Assembly (NCBI GenBank): GCA_947044405.1
Contig: CAMRHE010000017.1
Location: 11,066,001 to 11,130,000, forward strand
Length of the DNA: 64,000 nt
Direction: 5' to 3'
Source of the DNA: Leptodactylus fallax
Lineage: Eukaryota > Chordata > Amphibia > Anura > Leptodactylidae
Shown here: positions 11,743-23,362 of the stretch, one piece after another
Layout: each line of letters begins with the position of its first letter
How positions within the stretch are numbered: position 1 is the first letter of the stretch
The notes under the pieces: model-generated
Seen by the model: the letters and a program-made list of their open reading frames with translations, nothing else
What the model was told of the DNA's origin: nothing
The model's database searches: none
Position numbers and translations under genes: made by a program

Positions 11743-12140
11743 AGGGGTTGTTCCAGGATTTGGAGAAACCTCAAGGGAGGCTAGGGTGGGTGTAAAATCA
11801 CAAAAGACATACTCACCTATCCCTAATGCTCCATTGACTGGTTCTGGTCCCCGTCCCCTTATGTGTCAGGGCTCACCATGCTGGAATCCGAGAGGCTCAC
11901 ATGACTGCTGAGACCAATCACTGGCCTTAGTGGTCACTGATGAGGAACTAGTGATGTATGGGAGTGATGTCACCAGTCCCTCTGCAACTGGGCCCAGTAG
12001 TCATGTGAGCCCCTTGGCTTATGGAGCAGTGAGATCAGGCACGTTAGGGAAAGGGCAGCAGGCAACAGAGTGCCGGGGATAGCAGAGTATGTCTTTTTTG
12101 TTTGGTTTAACATCTACCCAGGTTGTCCTGGAAAACGACT
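11743..12140. mobile_element. TTAA-flanked MITE, 'CACTGGCCTTAGTGGTCACT' interior
   Basis: Left TTAA-AGGGGTTGTTCCAGG and right GTTGTCCTGGAAAACGACT-TTAA give TTAA at both edges and inverted ends. The interior has TACTCACCTATCCC, CCAATCACTGGCCTTAG and GAGTGATGTCACC, shared in part with 53864-54151. Confidence 0.78.
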
Positions 12141-12944
12141 TTAAGCAAAGGCACAACTTGAGGAATTCAATGCATTTATCATGAGACGCCAATGCCAATA
12201 GATTTCTGGCCTAGTCCACTTTCAGCTAGTTCAACTTCCGGCACCAGGGTCTAGTTGTGACCACAAACTCGGAGCCAACTTTAGCTACCACTGACCTTAC
12301 AATGGCCATAGATGGTACATCCTGTCTATGCAGACAACCATACTGTCTTCTGAAGTCTTCAGTCATAGGTTGGATTCCAACCTGTCCAGTCTTATTGTAT
12401 TTCCCGAAATGCCTTACTTTTTTGGCCAAAGTGAATGATCAATGAGATGACTTTTGATGGTGTCCAGTGACCACAGACAAAAGCCAAAATATTTCTAATA
12501 ATTGTGGACACTTGATTAGAATTTGACAAATGCAAAACGTGCCTGGGGTGTACATGTTTGTGTTTGTAAGAAGTTCTACAGTCCAAAAAAAACAAAAAAC
12601 CTCTTACAGTAATAAGGTCAGTGCGAACAGTGTTCAAAAAATTACAAGTTGTGTTTCTTTTTTTCACTTTTTAGGTTCAAACTGCAGGAAAACCAGATGG
12701 AACCTAAACCTCACGTGGATGTCAACGAGCCTTTTGGATAAATTGACACCTTTGTGTTTTGGTGCATCGGTGTGAACACATCAGGAGTGCATCAAAAAAA
12801 CACATACCCAAGAATTGTAAAGGTGTTTTTTCACACATAAAATTGGAGTTTGCTCCCTTGAATAAATAAGGAAATTGTGTGTACAATCATTAAAAGGACA
12901 AACTGAATAACTAAGGTGCTTGAAGTAATACAAAGACATACTGA
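12141..12944. other. No gene recognised
   Basis: Two overlapping 60-90 codon frames on opposite strands are unsupported. Confidence 0.45.
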
Positions 12945-13062
12945 TAGGACATTTAGCCTGTGAGCCCTGCTTGGGACAGCGTTGTAATGTCTGTAAACTC
13001 TCCGTGGAATAGGTTGGCGCTATATAAGTAAGCAAAATAAATAAATAAAACACATACAACTG
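12945..13062 (+). mobile_element. Retroposon 3' tail, GTTGGCGCTATATAAGTAA type with AAATA tail
   Basis: TTAGCCTGTGAGCCCTGCTTGG, GTCTGTAAACTCTCCGTGGAATA and GTTGGCGCTATATAAGTAA run into an (AAATA)n tail. The simple-repeat tail indicates a retrotransposed copy. Confidence 0.65.
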
Positions 13063-13521
13063 CTCTACATACACAAAAACGGTTCTAACAGGAAGAAACC
13101 GAACCAAAAAAATGAATTTGGTAATGTCGAAATCCAACAGCCTGATCCCCTTTTCACCCCAACATCTGCCTTAGGGTATATTCACACAGTATAAAACACA
13201 TCAGAAAATATCCAATGAGTACTTTAGAATTGGAACCCACAACAAGATGACGGCACAGCATCAGGTTACCATTGTGGGTTTTCATGTTGATTAGCCCAGT
13301 CAATGGGGAAAACCAGTTTGTGGCCACCCAACACAGTTTCCGCACATTTTCTTGTACTCAAACCATGGCGAGATGGGGCAAGATGCTTATTTTTCCCAGC
13401 AAGCTGAAAATAGAAGTATCAATCACCACTTTCCATTGGAAGTATACAATGGGAGGATGTGGACAAGTAGGATGGGATCCTAGCAGAATAGGGCACTATT
13501 GAGGGACCTTTCCTGTGACAC

Positions 13522-13774
13522 CCGGGATGTGGAGCCGTAGTCGTAGTCAGGAGTTGGAGATGGAGTCATAGAAAAAGTTACAGACTTTATTTTTAATTAT
13601 ATTATGCAATTATTGCTCTTGTCTAATATACTAGATACATAGCTTGCTACATATTTACTTTCATAGGAATAATTTAGAGAATCTTTACGGCTTCTGACTG
13701 ACCGTGGCTGTCAGCCTTTTGTGAAAGAGTTGGAGTCAGTCTGTGGAAAAATGCCTACCAACTCCACAACCCTG
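13522..13774 (+). mobile_element. hAT-type MITE, 'GGTTGTGGAGTTGG' family, perfect 8-bp target duplication
   Basis: TGTGACAC flanks the element exactly (13514-13521 and 13775-13782). The left end CCGGGATGTGGAGCCG and the right end ACCAACTCCACAACCCTG are inverted. The interior carries repeated GGAGTC units (AGTCAGGAGTTGGAGATGGAGTC). A truncated relative lies at 30068. Confidence 0.85.
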
Positions 13775-13782
13775 TGTGACAC

Positions 13783-14660
13783 CATTAGGTGAAAGATATT
13801 CAAAGCCGTCTGACTAAAGATATGAGTCAATAAAACATAAAAACTTGACCACCGTTATGTACCGCATGGACGGCAATCTGTGGATTTGCTACTCATAGTG
13901 GTCAACCCTCCAGTCATGGACATCTGTCAGCAAGCATGGCCTCAATCGAAAAACTTAGACATAGAGTAGGTAAATGCTCAGGAAAAATTAAGTTTGGTAG
14001 GGGGCCACCACTTTCTAGCTGCACCCCTCGATCCATAACATGTCATCACTAGTAGACTTGCCAAATATTAATTCAAGATACATTATTTAGCCCCATCTTT
14101 TCATTCTCCCAATTTGCAGCTGTTTTAATATTTCACGTCTCCTCATATTGTCACATGTCATTTTCGTTTGTAAAATAAAGTTGACGATTTGACAGCTGTG
14201 ACATATTTTAGCAAAGTATTTTATACCTGGGAGAACCACAAATGTACTTTTCTTCCAGAACTATAGTAAATTCCAGGCAGTGGTAAGCAGAAAACTCAAC
14301 GTTCCACTAGGAATACAAAGCGTACTGAATATAGCACCGCCGGTAAGTCAAAAACATTCTAATTCGGTTTGACAACCTCAAGACTTTAGTACTTTTCCAA
14401 TGGTACCCCAACAGAGACATTAGGGGAGCATAAAGTAGTGGTGTACACAGAAGAAAGGGGGCTCCACTGAACAGGTACCAAGAATCAAAAAGTTTGGACT
14501 TACTCAATTCTTTGTTCCTCTGCCTGCGCCTACTGATAATAAATATACCAACTTGACTGGTCACATCAACAGTTATCTCAAATCTTTGACCAACCTTGAG
14601 AAGACCATACACATCAGATAGCTTGGCCAACCATAATTTATCTGACTTGTATGCCAACTG
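13783..14660. other. No gene recognised
   Basis: A 122-codon minus-strand frame (14307-14675) has no domain resemblance and overlaps a MITE end. Confidence 0.45.
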
Positions 14661-14665
14661 TGACT

Positions 14666-14918
14666 CTAGGTTCACACCTGCGCTTGGGTTTCCGTTCTTC
14701 GGGTCCGTTTGGGGATCCGAAAAATGGAGACCCAGTCTGCTTAAAAAGCAGTTACCCGCGGAATTCCGTGGACCCCATAGACTATAATGGGGTCCACTGG
14801 TTATCCGCCTGAAAAATGTGGAGAAAAAAGTCCTGCTTGCAGGATTTTTCTCTCTGCATTTTCAAGTGGATTTGGGGACGGAATCCCCGAAAAGAAACAA
14901 AGTGCTGGTGTGAACCCA
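14666..14918. mobile_element. 'GGTTCACACCTGCG' MITE
   Basis: Ends CTAGGTTCACACCTGCG and GCTGGTGTGAACCCAAC are inverted. The interior contains GGACCCCATAGACTATAATGG and GTGGAGAAAAAAGTCCTGC with its inverted partner GCAGGATTTTTCTCTCTGC. Confidence 0.82.
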
Positions 14919-14950
14919 ACCCAAATTACACTGTACAGTTAGACACGTCA

Positions 14951-15195
14951 GGGGTGCGTTCACATCTGCGTTAATCTGTTCTTCTGGCTGATTGTAGGAC
15001 CAGAAGAACAGATTAACAATAAAGACAGATCCATCTGTCCTATATGACCCCATTGACTACACAAGGGGCCTATTGGTATCCATTTTTTTTCTCCCTGACA
15101 TCGCAAGTCAAGTGTCATGTTTGTAAGACTTGTCTGCGACTTCAGACGGATTCTGTGCTAGACGGACTCTGACGTAGATAGGAACACAGCCTGAG
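14951..15195. mobile_element. 'GCGTTCACATCTGCG' MITE, second family member
   Basis: Begins GGGGTGCGTTCACATCTGCG and contains the inverted pair CTGTTCTTCTGGCTG and CCAGAAGAACAG, then GACCCCATTGACTACACAAGG. It follows the preceding MITE by about 30 bp. Confidence 0.65.
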
Positions 15196-15920
15196 CTGTG
15201 AAATCTTTCTGGTTACAGGTTACACTAAGTGTTCTACATTATTCTAGACTGATAGAAATTACATTGTTGTATGTTGATGGTAACAAATTTGCCTGATTCC
15301 ACCTTCTAATTGTCTGCAGTGATTAACACCTGATTAACAGTAACAAGGGATGTCACACTCCCTGCTGTGTGACCTTATATGCTAATAACATAAGTGACAA
15401 CAACATCATAGTATAATGGAGCTTTATAGGTCAATTCACATAATGTATGTCACATAATGCAAGAGAAATCTGACATGGTATCATATAATCTATGGCTAGT
15501 TAAGAATACCTTGTTAACATCATTATAAAGCAAACTGCTAATTTCCAGAATGAATTATGCAGATCACAGGCATAGCCACACGTCGGGTACTTTACTGCAA
15601 ACACTAGCTTTCACAATGGTCAGGTCATGATCAGTGTCAACTTTGCCAACAATTTGTTCAACAGCAAAAATGTGATAAAAAACACCAAACAATATTGTTA
15701 AATCCTCTGCTACTCCAGCGCTGTCACTCTGACAGCCCCTGCCAGTCTTGATGTGATAAAGTGATCAGGAGTCCTGATAGTGACTATTTGTTCATGATTC
15801 ATTTAATATGAATTATAAGAATGACAAAAAAATCCTACAAATGTGTAAAAATGTGCTTGAAATTTCAACTCTATTGCTGTTAAGTTAGCACTGGATAAAA
15901 TATTGTATCTATGTGTATAG
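15196..15920. other. No gene or repeat recognised
   Basis: A+T-rich intronic sequence. Confidence 0.45.
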
Positions 15921-15926
15921 GTCCTT

Positions 15927-16158
15927 ATGGACCAGCAGTTTAGTGTTCCAAATACCTTGATTCTTTTACTCCTGTCGTCTGCGCAGTTCTTCACAGTACA
16001 CCTTGGCTTCAGTGCGCATGCGCCAGAAGCACCGGACATGAGTTCGATGATAGTCATCAGACTCATCTCTAGAAAAGTGTAAATTGCGTTCACTGCAGTC
16101 ACGGTGGACAGCATAGGGCTATTTGGGACACTAAACCACCAATCCATAAAGACCTTGG
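15927..16158. mobile_element. Fold-back MITE, 'GTTTAGTGTTCCAAATA' arms
   Basis: AGGTCCTTATGGACCAGCAG and GTTTAGTGTTCCAAATACC on the left pair with GGCTATTTGGGACACTAAAC and CACCAATCCATAAAGACCT on the right. The interior is GC-richer (CAGTGCGCATGCGCCAG). Confidence 0.7.
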
Positions 16159-16482
16159 GTCGTTTACGGTCCCTAACAGACCTGACAGGTTCCCTTTGAG
16201 GGTGGCCGCTTACACGAACTATCCTTCTTGACCCCCACCCAATTTCAATGTGATTTATGGCTCTGAATTTACAGGTACTCTTACAGCTCTTACATCCTGA
16301 TACATTTTGGCCAAATAGTTATTCCTCTTGACCTCCCTCCTGATACACATACACATGAATGCTTGGTTCAGCTAAACTTGCATGTGTTGTCAATAGGTAG
16401 AGGGAAGTCATTACAAGACACCTTCACAAAAATGAAAGAAATGAACATGTCGATATTGAACCTTCCAACATTATCTTTTGAG

Positions 16483-16566
16483 GCCTCCATACACATTAGA
16501 AGGTTGGCTGGACACACTGAAATCTGTGGCTTTGCCAACATTAACCTAATGTGTACGGCCAAGCTT
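16483..16566. mobile_element. Short MITE, 'CATACACATTAGA' ends
   Basis: GGCCTCCATACACATTAG at the left pairs with CTAATGTGTACGGCC at the right. Related ends occur near 23490 and 58922. Confidence 0.65.
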
Positions 16567-17890
16567 TAATGGTAAAGTTAACTCTTGAAAATTGTGTAGT
16601 TTAACCTTCTTAGGTGGAGGGCTGTCTTTCCTTTGCAGGTGCAAGGGAGAAGATGGTGGTACCTAGGTGTTGTAACATGGGATGAGTTACTTGGACATGG
16701 CTCCTGGTATGACGCTTCCCTTATTGTGGCACATTGCTTTGTCATACTGGGGTGAGAGCTGGTTATAAGCAGCCTTTGTGCCTTTTTGGGAGTTGACATC
16801 CAGTAAGCCCGTTTAGTTGGTTGGACCACACTATCCCATAAAGCAACTAGTACATCACAAGGAACTGCAAGACTAGACCGTAAGTGCAGTAGGAACAGGA
16901 ACGATCCCCACCATGAGTTGGTGTGTAAGCTCTACAATCGAGATTGTGTTCTGGTATGAGAGGGACATAACTACATTACACCACTAGGCCTGGGCTGAGG
17001 TTACGGTCAGCATTTGTCTAGGATATAATCGGTGTCTGAAAACTAAACCCAAATTTTCTATGTTTCGGAAAGCACAACAATGGCCTGGATTGTACAGCCA
17101 TTAGCTTTATAGCAAGCTTTTCTTATAGACAATCTCCAGTTTATGAAAAAAAAGATTTTTGTTGCAGCCGCCTGTAGAATCTGTAATTTCTTGTAAACAG
17201 GCAGGTCACCCCGCACCATGCAGAGTACAGCAATGTAATGCACATTTAACGATGATTGTTCTACAAGAACGACTTCAATAGCTCCATTTTCTACACTGAT
17301 TTTCATTGGCCTCACTCATTTGTACACCAAGTTATTGTAATAGAACGTTTTCCTTTCCGTGATATTTAACTTAAGCCATATGTTCAAAAGAAAAGAAAAA
17401 AGTAAGTAATTACACGACTTTTGATGTAAGGCTATTATGCTCCAAGATACGACGGCGTGCTGCCGAAATAAGTTCAATGGGAAACTTTCATTTAAAAATA
17501 CAGCCATTAAATATGATTTACACGACCCGCTTCTTGGGCAATTAACATAAACAATTCTTTCCTCTATTTTGCCAATTCAATTTCTATCGGAGGAATGTGC
17601 CAAGTTTAGAGTGCGGGCAACAGAAGCCGTTGGTGTATGCCCAGAATAGGCCCAGCATGGGCAGCGATTATACATGCTGTTCTTCAAAGTCCAGACAACA
17701 GGCTTTGACACCTCTTCTGGACAGGTCAGTGTGTGTTAAAGTACATGTAAAGTCTTAAGATTTTGCAGAGGAGGGAAACCCCAAGAGACTTATATTGTAT
17801 GTTATGTGGAGGCCTATATGGTGGAGACTCATATGCCATGCTCTAGTTTGAAAAATTATTAAAATTTGCAAATTGTAAAAATAGAAACTA
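16567..17890. other. No gene recognised
   Basis: Unassigned sequence. 17290-17640 looks non-repetitive and A+T-rich. Confidence 0.45.
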
Positions 17891-17894
17891 GACA

Positions 17895-17950
17895 CAGAAT
17901 ATATCTATGTTTCCATGGTAACAGACTACAAACAAACACTGTGTAGTCAT
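17895..17950 (+). repeat. Single arm of the 'GTAACAGACTACAAA' fold-back repeat
   Basis: CTATGTTTCCATGGTAACAG and ACTACAAACAAACACTGTGTAGTC match arms clustered at 61905-62480. Confidence 0.6.
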
Positions 17951-17975
17951 ACATCCTTTCACCTACATTCCATTA

Positions 17976-18378
17976 ATATTCGGTGTGACCTTTGCCCTTT
18001 GCCTTCCATCAGTTCTTCTCGGTACTTGCAGACAGTTGTTGGCAGAACTCGGCAGGGAGGTTGTTCCCGCCATCTTGGAGAACTAAGCACAGATCTTCTG
18101 TGGATGTAGGCTTGCTCCAATCCTTCTGTCTCTTCATGTCATCCCAGACAGACTGGATGATGTTGAGATCAGGGCTATATCTGTGGGGGCCGGACTTCCA
18201 GGACTCCTCCTCCAAAGGGCAAAGGTCACACCAAATATTGATGGGATTTTCTTATCTTCAATGGATAAATGTTCTTTTCTTCATTCAATTCATTATGTTA
18301 ATTGTGTTAAAATAAACTTTAAACACTTCTATTTTTGAACGCATTCTTATTTTGTAGCATTTTTACTGTATATTATTT
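17976..18378 (-). mobile_element. Internally deleted Tc1/mariner element with long inverted ends
   Basis: AATATTCGGTGTGACCTTTGCCC at the left and GGGCAAAGGTCACACCAAATATT at 18216 are inverted, as in Tc1 elements with long termini. The right end continues through AAACACTTCTATTTTTGAACG and CATTCTTATTTTGTAGCA, typical of this frog/fish group. The outer part of the left terminus is not visible. A transposase fragment lies between. Confidence 0.75.
18009..18215 (-). pseudogene. Tc1-family transposase C-terminal fragment
   Basis: The minus-strand translation contains YSPDLNIIQSVWDDMKRQKD followed by SKPTSTEDLCLVLQD and NNLPAEF. This is the C-terminal part of a Tc1-like DDE transposase, where the family has SPDLNPIExxW and the E is the third catalytic residue. 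Here the position reads Q (NIIQ), and the adjacent P is I. About 60 residues remain of a protein normally near 340, and both upstream catalytic aspartates and the DNA-binding domain are missing. It is dead as an enzyme. The apparent start is only an in-frame Met in flanking decayed sequence. Confidence 0.85.
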
Positions 18379-19800
18379 TTGAGTAATTGTCTGTACTTTG
18401 CATACTTGTAAAAGTGTGGGAGATAAAATACAAAACTTATAGGTGTCTTATTTGTCTGAGGAAAGGACTCATCCACCTATATCTATTACCAAAGTTGTAG
18501 AGCTGAATTCAGGTAAATTCTCACAGTAATTTAGCTTTTCACCAGCTCTGAATGGAATTCCTTATCTCCAGTCTTCACCCTTATCATTCAGTCAATTAAC
18601 AAACTGAAGGAATTCCTGTGTCTCTGGAAACTGACTCAAAACAATCTTTCACCTGGCAAAACCGGGAGCACTGCTTCTCCTCCTGGCAGGCTACAGCTAT
18701 TTACAGGCTCTCCTGGACATGTTGAAATTCAATGGCCCAAACCTTTTCCCTCAACATGTGCCATTGGGGGAAGTCAGGACACCCCCATAACAAAATAGAT
18801 TGTGAACTGGTCTCAAAATTGTCAAGTTCCAACAATATTAATCTATGTGTATGACAACCAGAGAAGTAGTAGGCACTTGGATCAATTGTCTTCACAGACG
18901 AGAAGGGAAAAATAATGGGGGCATGTTACGGGGCCATGTTTTACCACCCAGGACAGAAGAGCGTGATGTTCCTTTCTCCTTCCTCTTTCCATACACCAGT
19001 GGGCCAATTTCTGTTTTTGTGTTAGCTAAGAATACGTTTCCTCTCGAAAGGGACTTTTTGCCACCCCATAGACAGGGATGGGAACAACCAAGATAGGGTC
19101 CTTACTTAAGAGGTTGAAAGCAGCCACCGGGTCTGCCTCTGTGTTACATACACGCTTTATTTGAGCATTAAAGTGTAGAAATTTTTCCATCTGTATCTAG
19201 ATCTAAAATGCTAAGAAGTACAAAGCCAACAAAGTCCGTATGGAGTACCTATACAGATTACCTTCACCGAGGATACAAAATAAATTTTTAAAAGAGCCTT
19301 GTTATGAGGACATGTCAATACCGGCAGCTTTTTTGGGACATAAAATAAAAATCCCCTGCAGAAGTTCTATATTCAGACATATGATCAGAGCAAAGACTTG
19401 CCTTGAAAGCCTTGAAAAGGATAGCGAGTCGCGTATGAGAATCATGAAAGAAGTGTACGTGATACACGGATTGATAAGAAACAGGATAAACATAAAGGAG
19501 AAAGCCTGAAAAACAGACAGTATTTTTGAAGTTGGAATTTACCAAGGATCTGGCCAGGAGACTAGATGAGAGGAGAGATATCACAATGTGGTGTAGTGTT
19601 GTGTACAAGAACCAGGTGCAAAAAGGAGCGCCTAAACCTTGCCATGGACACCTGCACTGTTCTTTTTTACTAGTTTTTGTGGCATTCACAACATATTATA
19701 AAGATATTTTGAAACACACTTTACAAGGAACTGGTTTCCAAAATTGCAGACAACTTTTTGTACCTACTAGAAAATCACAAGCTATAATCAGATTGGTGGA
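18379..19800. other. No gene recognised
   Basis: Overlapping short open frames at 19240-19909 on both strands show no domain or splice context. Confidence 0.45.
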
Positions 19801-19905
19801 GAGTGGTGGCTCAAAGGTTAGCGTTGTTGCGTGCAGTGCTAGGTTCCTGGGTGACAACCTGCATACATCGCTCTTCAATATGTTGGCGCTTTACAGGCAA
19901 TACAT
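19790..19905 (+). mobile_element. tRNA-derived SINE-like fragment
   Basis: GAGTGGTGGCTCAAAGGTTAG resembles the A-box region of the repeat at 40.3 kb (TGGCTCAGTGGTTAGC). It is followed by TGCAGTGCTAGG and the tail ATGTTGGCGCTTTACAGG. Confidence 0.6.
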
Positions 19906-20110
19906 GTAAGAAACTCTAGACTATCCTTGCATATGTAATAAATAATGGGATTGTCCATTTTGAACATTCACTTTATTTTTGGAAGCAATCTCCTACTTTA
20001 TTCTGATTCTGGAGTGTCCCATTGTTTGGAGGGAATCTGGCAGAAACTGATCAATTTCTCTAAAGTGCCCCCACTCTGAGTAATGTATTAGACTTCTAAA
20101 GAACAGACAT

Positions 20111-20123
20111 CCCCCCCCCCCCC
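20111..20123. repeat. C homopolymer followed by CACA
   Basis: A run of C with CACACACC just after it. Confidence 0.8.
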
Positions 20124-20886
20124 ACACACCTTACATACATAACCCTTTTAATCCCACTGACTTCAGTTATTTTTTTTGACTTGCGTTATGCATTTTTGCA
20201 GTTATCCTTGAGCTGGAGACTACTTGCTATGGTATCTGCCATACACTGCACACAAAGTATAGGAGAAGCTGCTTATCTAACACTAAGAAACTTCAGCAGG
20301 ATCATATAGGACATTAAAGAAAAGTACTAAGCAGTATTCATGTTCATAAAGTACTTGGGTTTAAATAGAAACTTACTATTCAGCTCCTGCAGCCTCTGTT
20401 AGTGCCTTTGTCTCTCCTCTCTTATTCTGACCCTGCTCCCCTTCTAATCTGATCTCTCTGAGCTGCAGTTCATCTTGCTCTAACAAGACAGATTTCAGAG
20501 TGAACGCCAAGTTAGCCCAGGCAAAGTGGAGAAAGAAGCATTTTTCTCTGATAAGATACATTACAAAGTTACTTATATTTGCTTACACTACTGATTTATG
20601 CAACGTTTGCGGAAAAGTTAGTGACCGCTGAAGTATTGTTGGAAAGCAATGAACACACTTGGCACCATACATTATAATCAACACCTAGGAACATTTTTCC
20701 TTGTTTGTTTCTGCCAAGCAAATACAAATTCAATATAACATTTTGTAAAATCTGTTGTAATGCTAGGTTTTCTTAAAATATTGGGACACGTCCAAAAAAA
20801 GGCAATTAAAGGGAAAGGGTTTTAAAACTAAAAAAGTTGTGTGTGAATAATTCAGTTATGAAATCCCAGCGCTGTCATACGAAATC

Positions 20887-20944
20887 TAAAAAAAAAAAAA
20901 ATATATATATATATTTTTTATAAAAAATTAAGCAAAAAAAAAAA
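20887..20944. repeat. A-run, (AT)n and A-run cluster
   Basis: An A run is followed by (AT)7, TTTTTTATAAAAAA and a second A run. Low-complexity and potentially self-complementary. Confidence 0.8.
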
Positions 20945-21390
20945 TATCGAGTTACTTTGGTTACTTATTTCCTTGTATGTAACATTCTTAATATCTATTC
21001 ATGCATACGGAATGAAGAGCTGGTCTCCTACATAAAGAAAAGCAACTTTGGAAAGAGTATTACTTCCAGTCAGTTAAGTTTACCTAAAGACAGGACACTA
21101 CAGATTTTTTTTTTTATCTGAGGCTTTCATGAATAATACAAAAGGAAGAAGTGACGGAAACTAAAGCCTTAGAGAGAATGAGCGATTTGTATGCATTACA
21201 TGGTAGTTCATTAAAGGGGAGGTCTAGTTTTAAATAAATAAGCCTTAATCATTGTATATGGAAAATGTATGCAACTTTGTAAGATCAGTGAAATATTCAG
21301 AGACTGGCCTAACCTGTTAGGTCTTACAGGATGCCCCACGATGGGGCTAACAATTCAGGGTCCACTGTAGTGACGTCGCTCTCTAGTTAA

Positions 21391-21575
21391 AGGGGTTATC
21401 CAGGATTAGAAAACATGGCTACTTTCTTCCTCCCAGAAGTTATATCCCATCTGTTGGTTACATAGCAATGCTACAGCTCAGTTCCATTCCAATGAATGGC
21501 CATGTGACTACCGGACACATGCTTACTTCTCGAGAAGAAGGAGGAAGTCATATTTTATAATTCTGGATAACCCCT
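21391..21575. mobile_element. TTAA-type MITE with inverted AGGGGTTATCCAGG ends
   Basis: Left TTAA-AGGGGTTATCCAGG; right TCTGGATAACCCCT-TTAT. Interior motifs ACAGCTCAGTTCCATTCC and GGCCATGTGAC are shared with the element at 1522. Confidence 0.78.
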
Positions 21576-22089
21576 TTATGATGGCACCGCAGCCCGTGAC
21601 CCCTCTGCACCCAGCCCTGCTCACATGAGACACGCAAAAGGAAGCACAGAGATGCCAGGGGGTATCTGAAGAGTAACCACCGGGGAAAAGGTAAAATTTG
21701 GGGAGATTTTGTTCAGTTTGTTTCCCTAAACAACCACCTTATTTTTCATGAGCCTCATCATTCCCTTTAATCTTCATGTAAAGGCCTCCTTACTATTAAA
21801 AGAACTGTCCATATTCTAAAACCTTCCAGAGCAACCTTATTTTTGGTCCGAGGGCCACATTCTCTAAATTCAGGGGAACTGGGTAAGCTTTTTGGGGTGA
21901 GCTCCAGTACTCATTGACATCTACTAACACTACCCCTCTCTTCTTGGCCGTAGGCCTATGGAGTAGAGTGGAATGGGTCACATGTCTGAGAGTCAGAGCA
22001 TCAGTAGGGGACGCAGACGAACGAGACTTCTGGCCTCCCCAGCTGCCCTCCACAAATGTTGCTCCGGCTCTGGGGGACCAAGGTGTACT

Positions 22090-22280
22090 TTAGTAACAGA
22101 AAGTGTAAGAAGTGCAGGAAATGTAACGGTAAGGTTTATTATCCCCTGGATAACCCCTGTCCACAGGTTGTGTGTGGTATTGCAGCTCAGTCACACTTAT
22201 TGCAGCGGCGATACCACACACAACCTGTGGAGAGGTGGAGATTCTTTTTGGGAAAAAAATGTTGATTCTGTATAGCCCCT
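22090..22280. mobile_element. Fold-back element, 'CCACAGGTTGTGTGTGGTATTGCAG' family
   Basis: CCACAGGTTGTGTGTGGTAT and ATACCACACACAACCTGTGG are exact 20-bp inverted arms. The right end is GCCCCT-TTAA. Relatives occur at 47.4, 47.9 and 52.7 kb. Confidence 0.75.
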
Positions 22281-22284
22281 TTAA

Positions 22285-23180
22285 ACTTGACTCCTAGGGG
22301 GCAGGTACACAACAGAGTTTCAATAACTTCCTGTATCAGGCTCCACCCCTCTGGCCTTGCACTATGCGCGATATATTTCAGTATTTCCTGGAGTTCTCCT
22401 TTAAAAGTTATCAGCTCAGAGAAAAGAAAACTTTTTTTTTTTAGAAGTGTGTCCTCATCACAGGACGGGCAGAGAGGATTCCAGGATACAGAATTTTATA
22501 TTGTGACACCCCAGCTTTGTCCTATTGCATTGTCACCAGGGATGAGATGCGTGGCACAGAGAAGGGTACATTAAATAAAGAACATCCTTTAAGTATATGT
22601 TGTACTACAAGTAAATGTTACTACAGGGATCGGATTTGCTCCTGTTAATATTTTAAATACCAGGCAAATGGATCTGCTCAATTTACCATCCTCCGCTAAA
22701 AGGGATATGTAAATAGTTCACTCAGAACCAGATTATATAACGTAGGGCACTTGTGATCCAAAACTGAAGTCATTTAATTTTAATATGGCCTTGCATCCTA
22801 GTAGGTAACCTCGGGTCAATGCCCAAGAGAGCCCCAAAGACTGTAGCCATAGGATCTTCAATGCTTAATTTGTAAGCACTGAAAGTATCATTGAAAACCT
22901 AAAGCCGCCCATACAGCTTCAGTAGATGCTGCTCGACAGCCGTTTCCCCAGACCTGACTCCCCTATACACATGCACACTTGGATTGTCCGAACATGCATG
23001 TATTATAAATCAGGATAGTGGCGTAATCCCCTACCTGATACCTCTGGCAGTGGCTTATCTTCCTTGAGAACCAAGGGGGATTCATCAGTCTTGCGTAGAG
23101 GGATGATATTGAGGCACACATTTGGTGCAAGGCCCATTAGTTTGGCATCTGCTCATTGCTCACCATATGAACACCTCGGC
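22285..23180. other. No gene recognised
   Basis: Unassigned. 22907-22990 has phrases (CCCATACAGC, TATACACATGCACACTTGG) like the 'CATACACATTAGA' elements. Confidence 0.4.
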
Positions 23181-23362
23181 CCGACAGATTTATTAATATA
23201 CCAATTTTCTGGCTGGAGTTATAATGGAAATGCTAGTTCCTAACGGACGTAGATTTCCAATTCTGGTACAGAGACATCCGAGGTTACATAAATCTCTCTT
23301 TTCCTGTGCCAGTTGGGCCTTTTATTAAGACAGGTGTACAATATATGCCAGTCTTAATAAAT
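23181..23362. mobile_element. MITE-like element with CAGATTTATTAA ends
   Basis: GACAGATTTATTAATATACC at the left is inverted relative to GTCTTAATAAATCTGCCCCC at the right. Confidence 0.55.
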
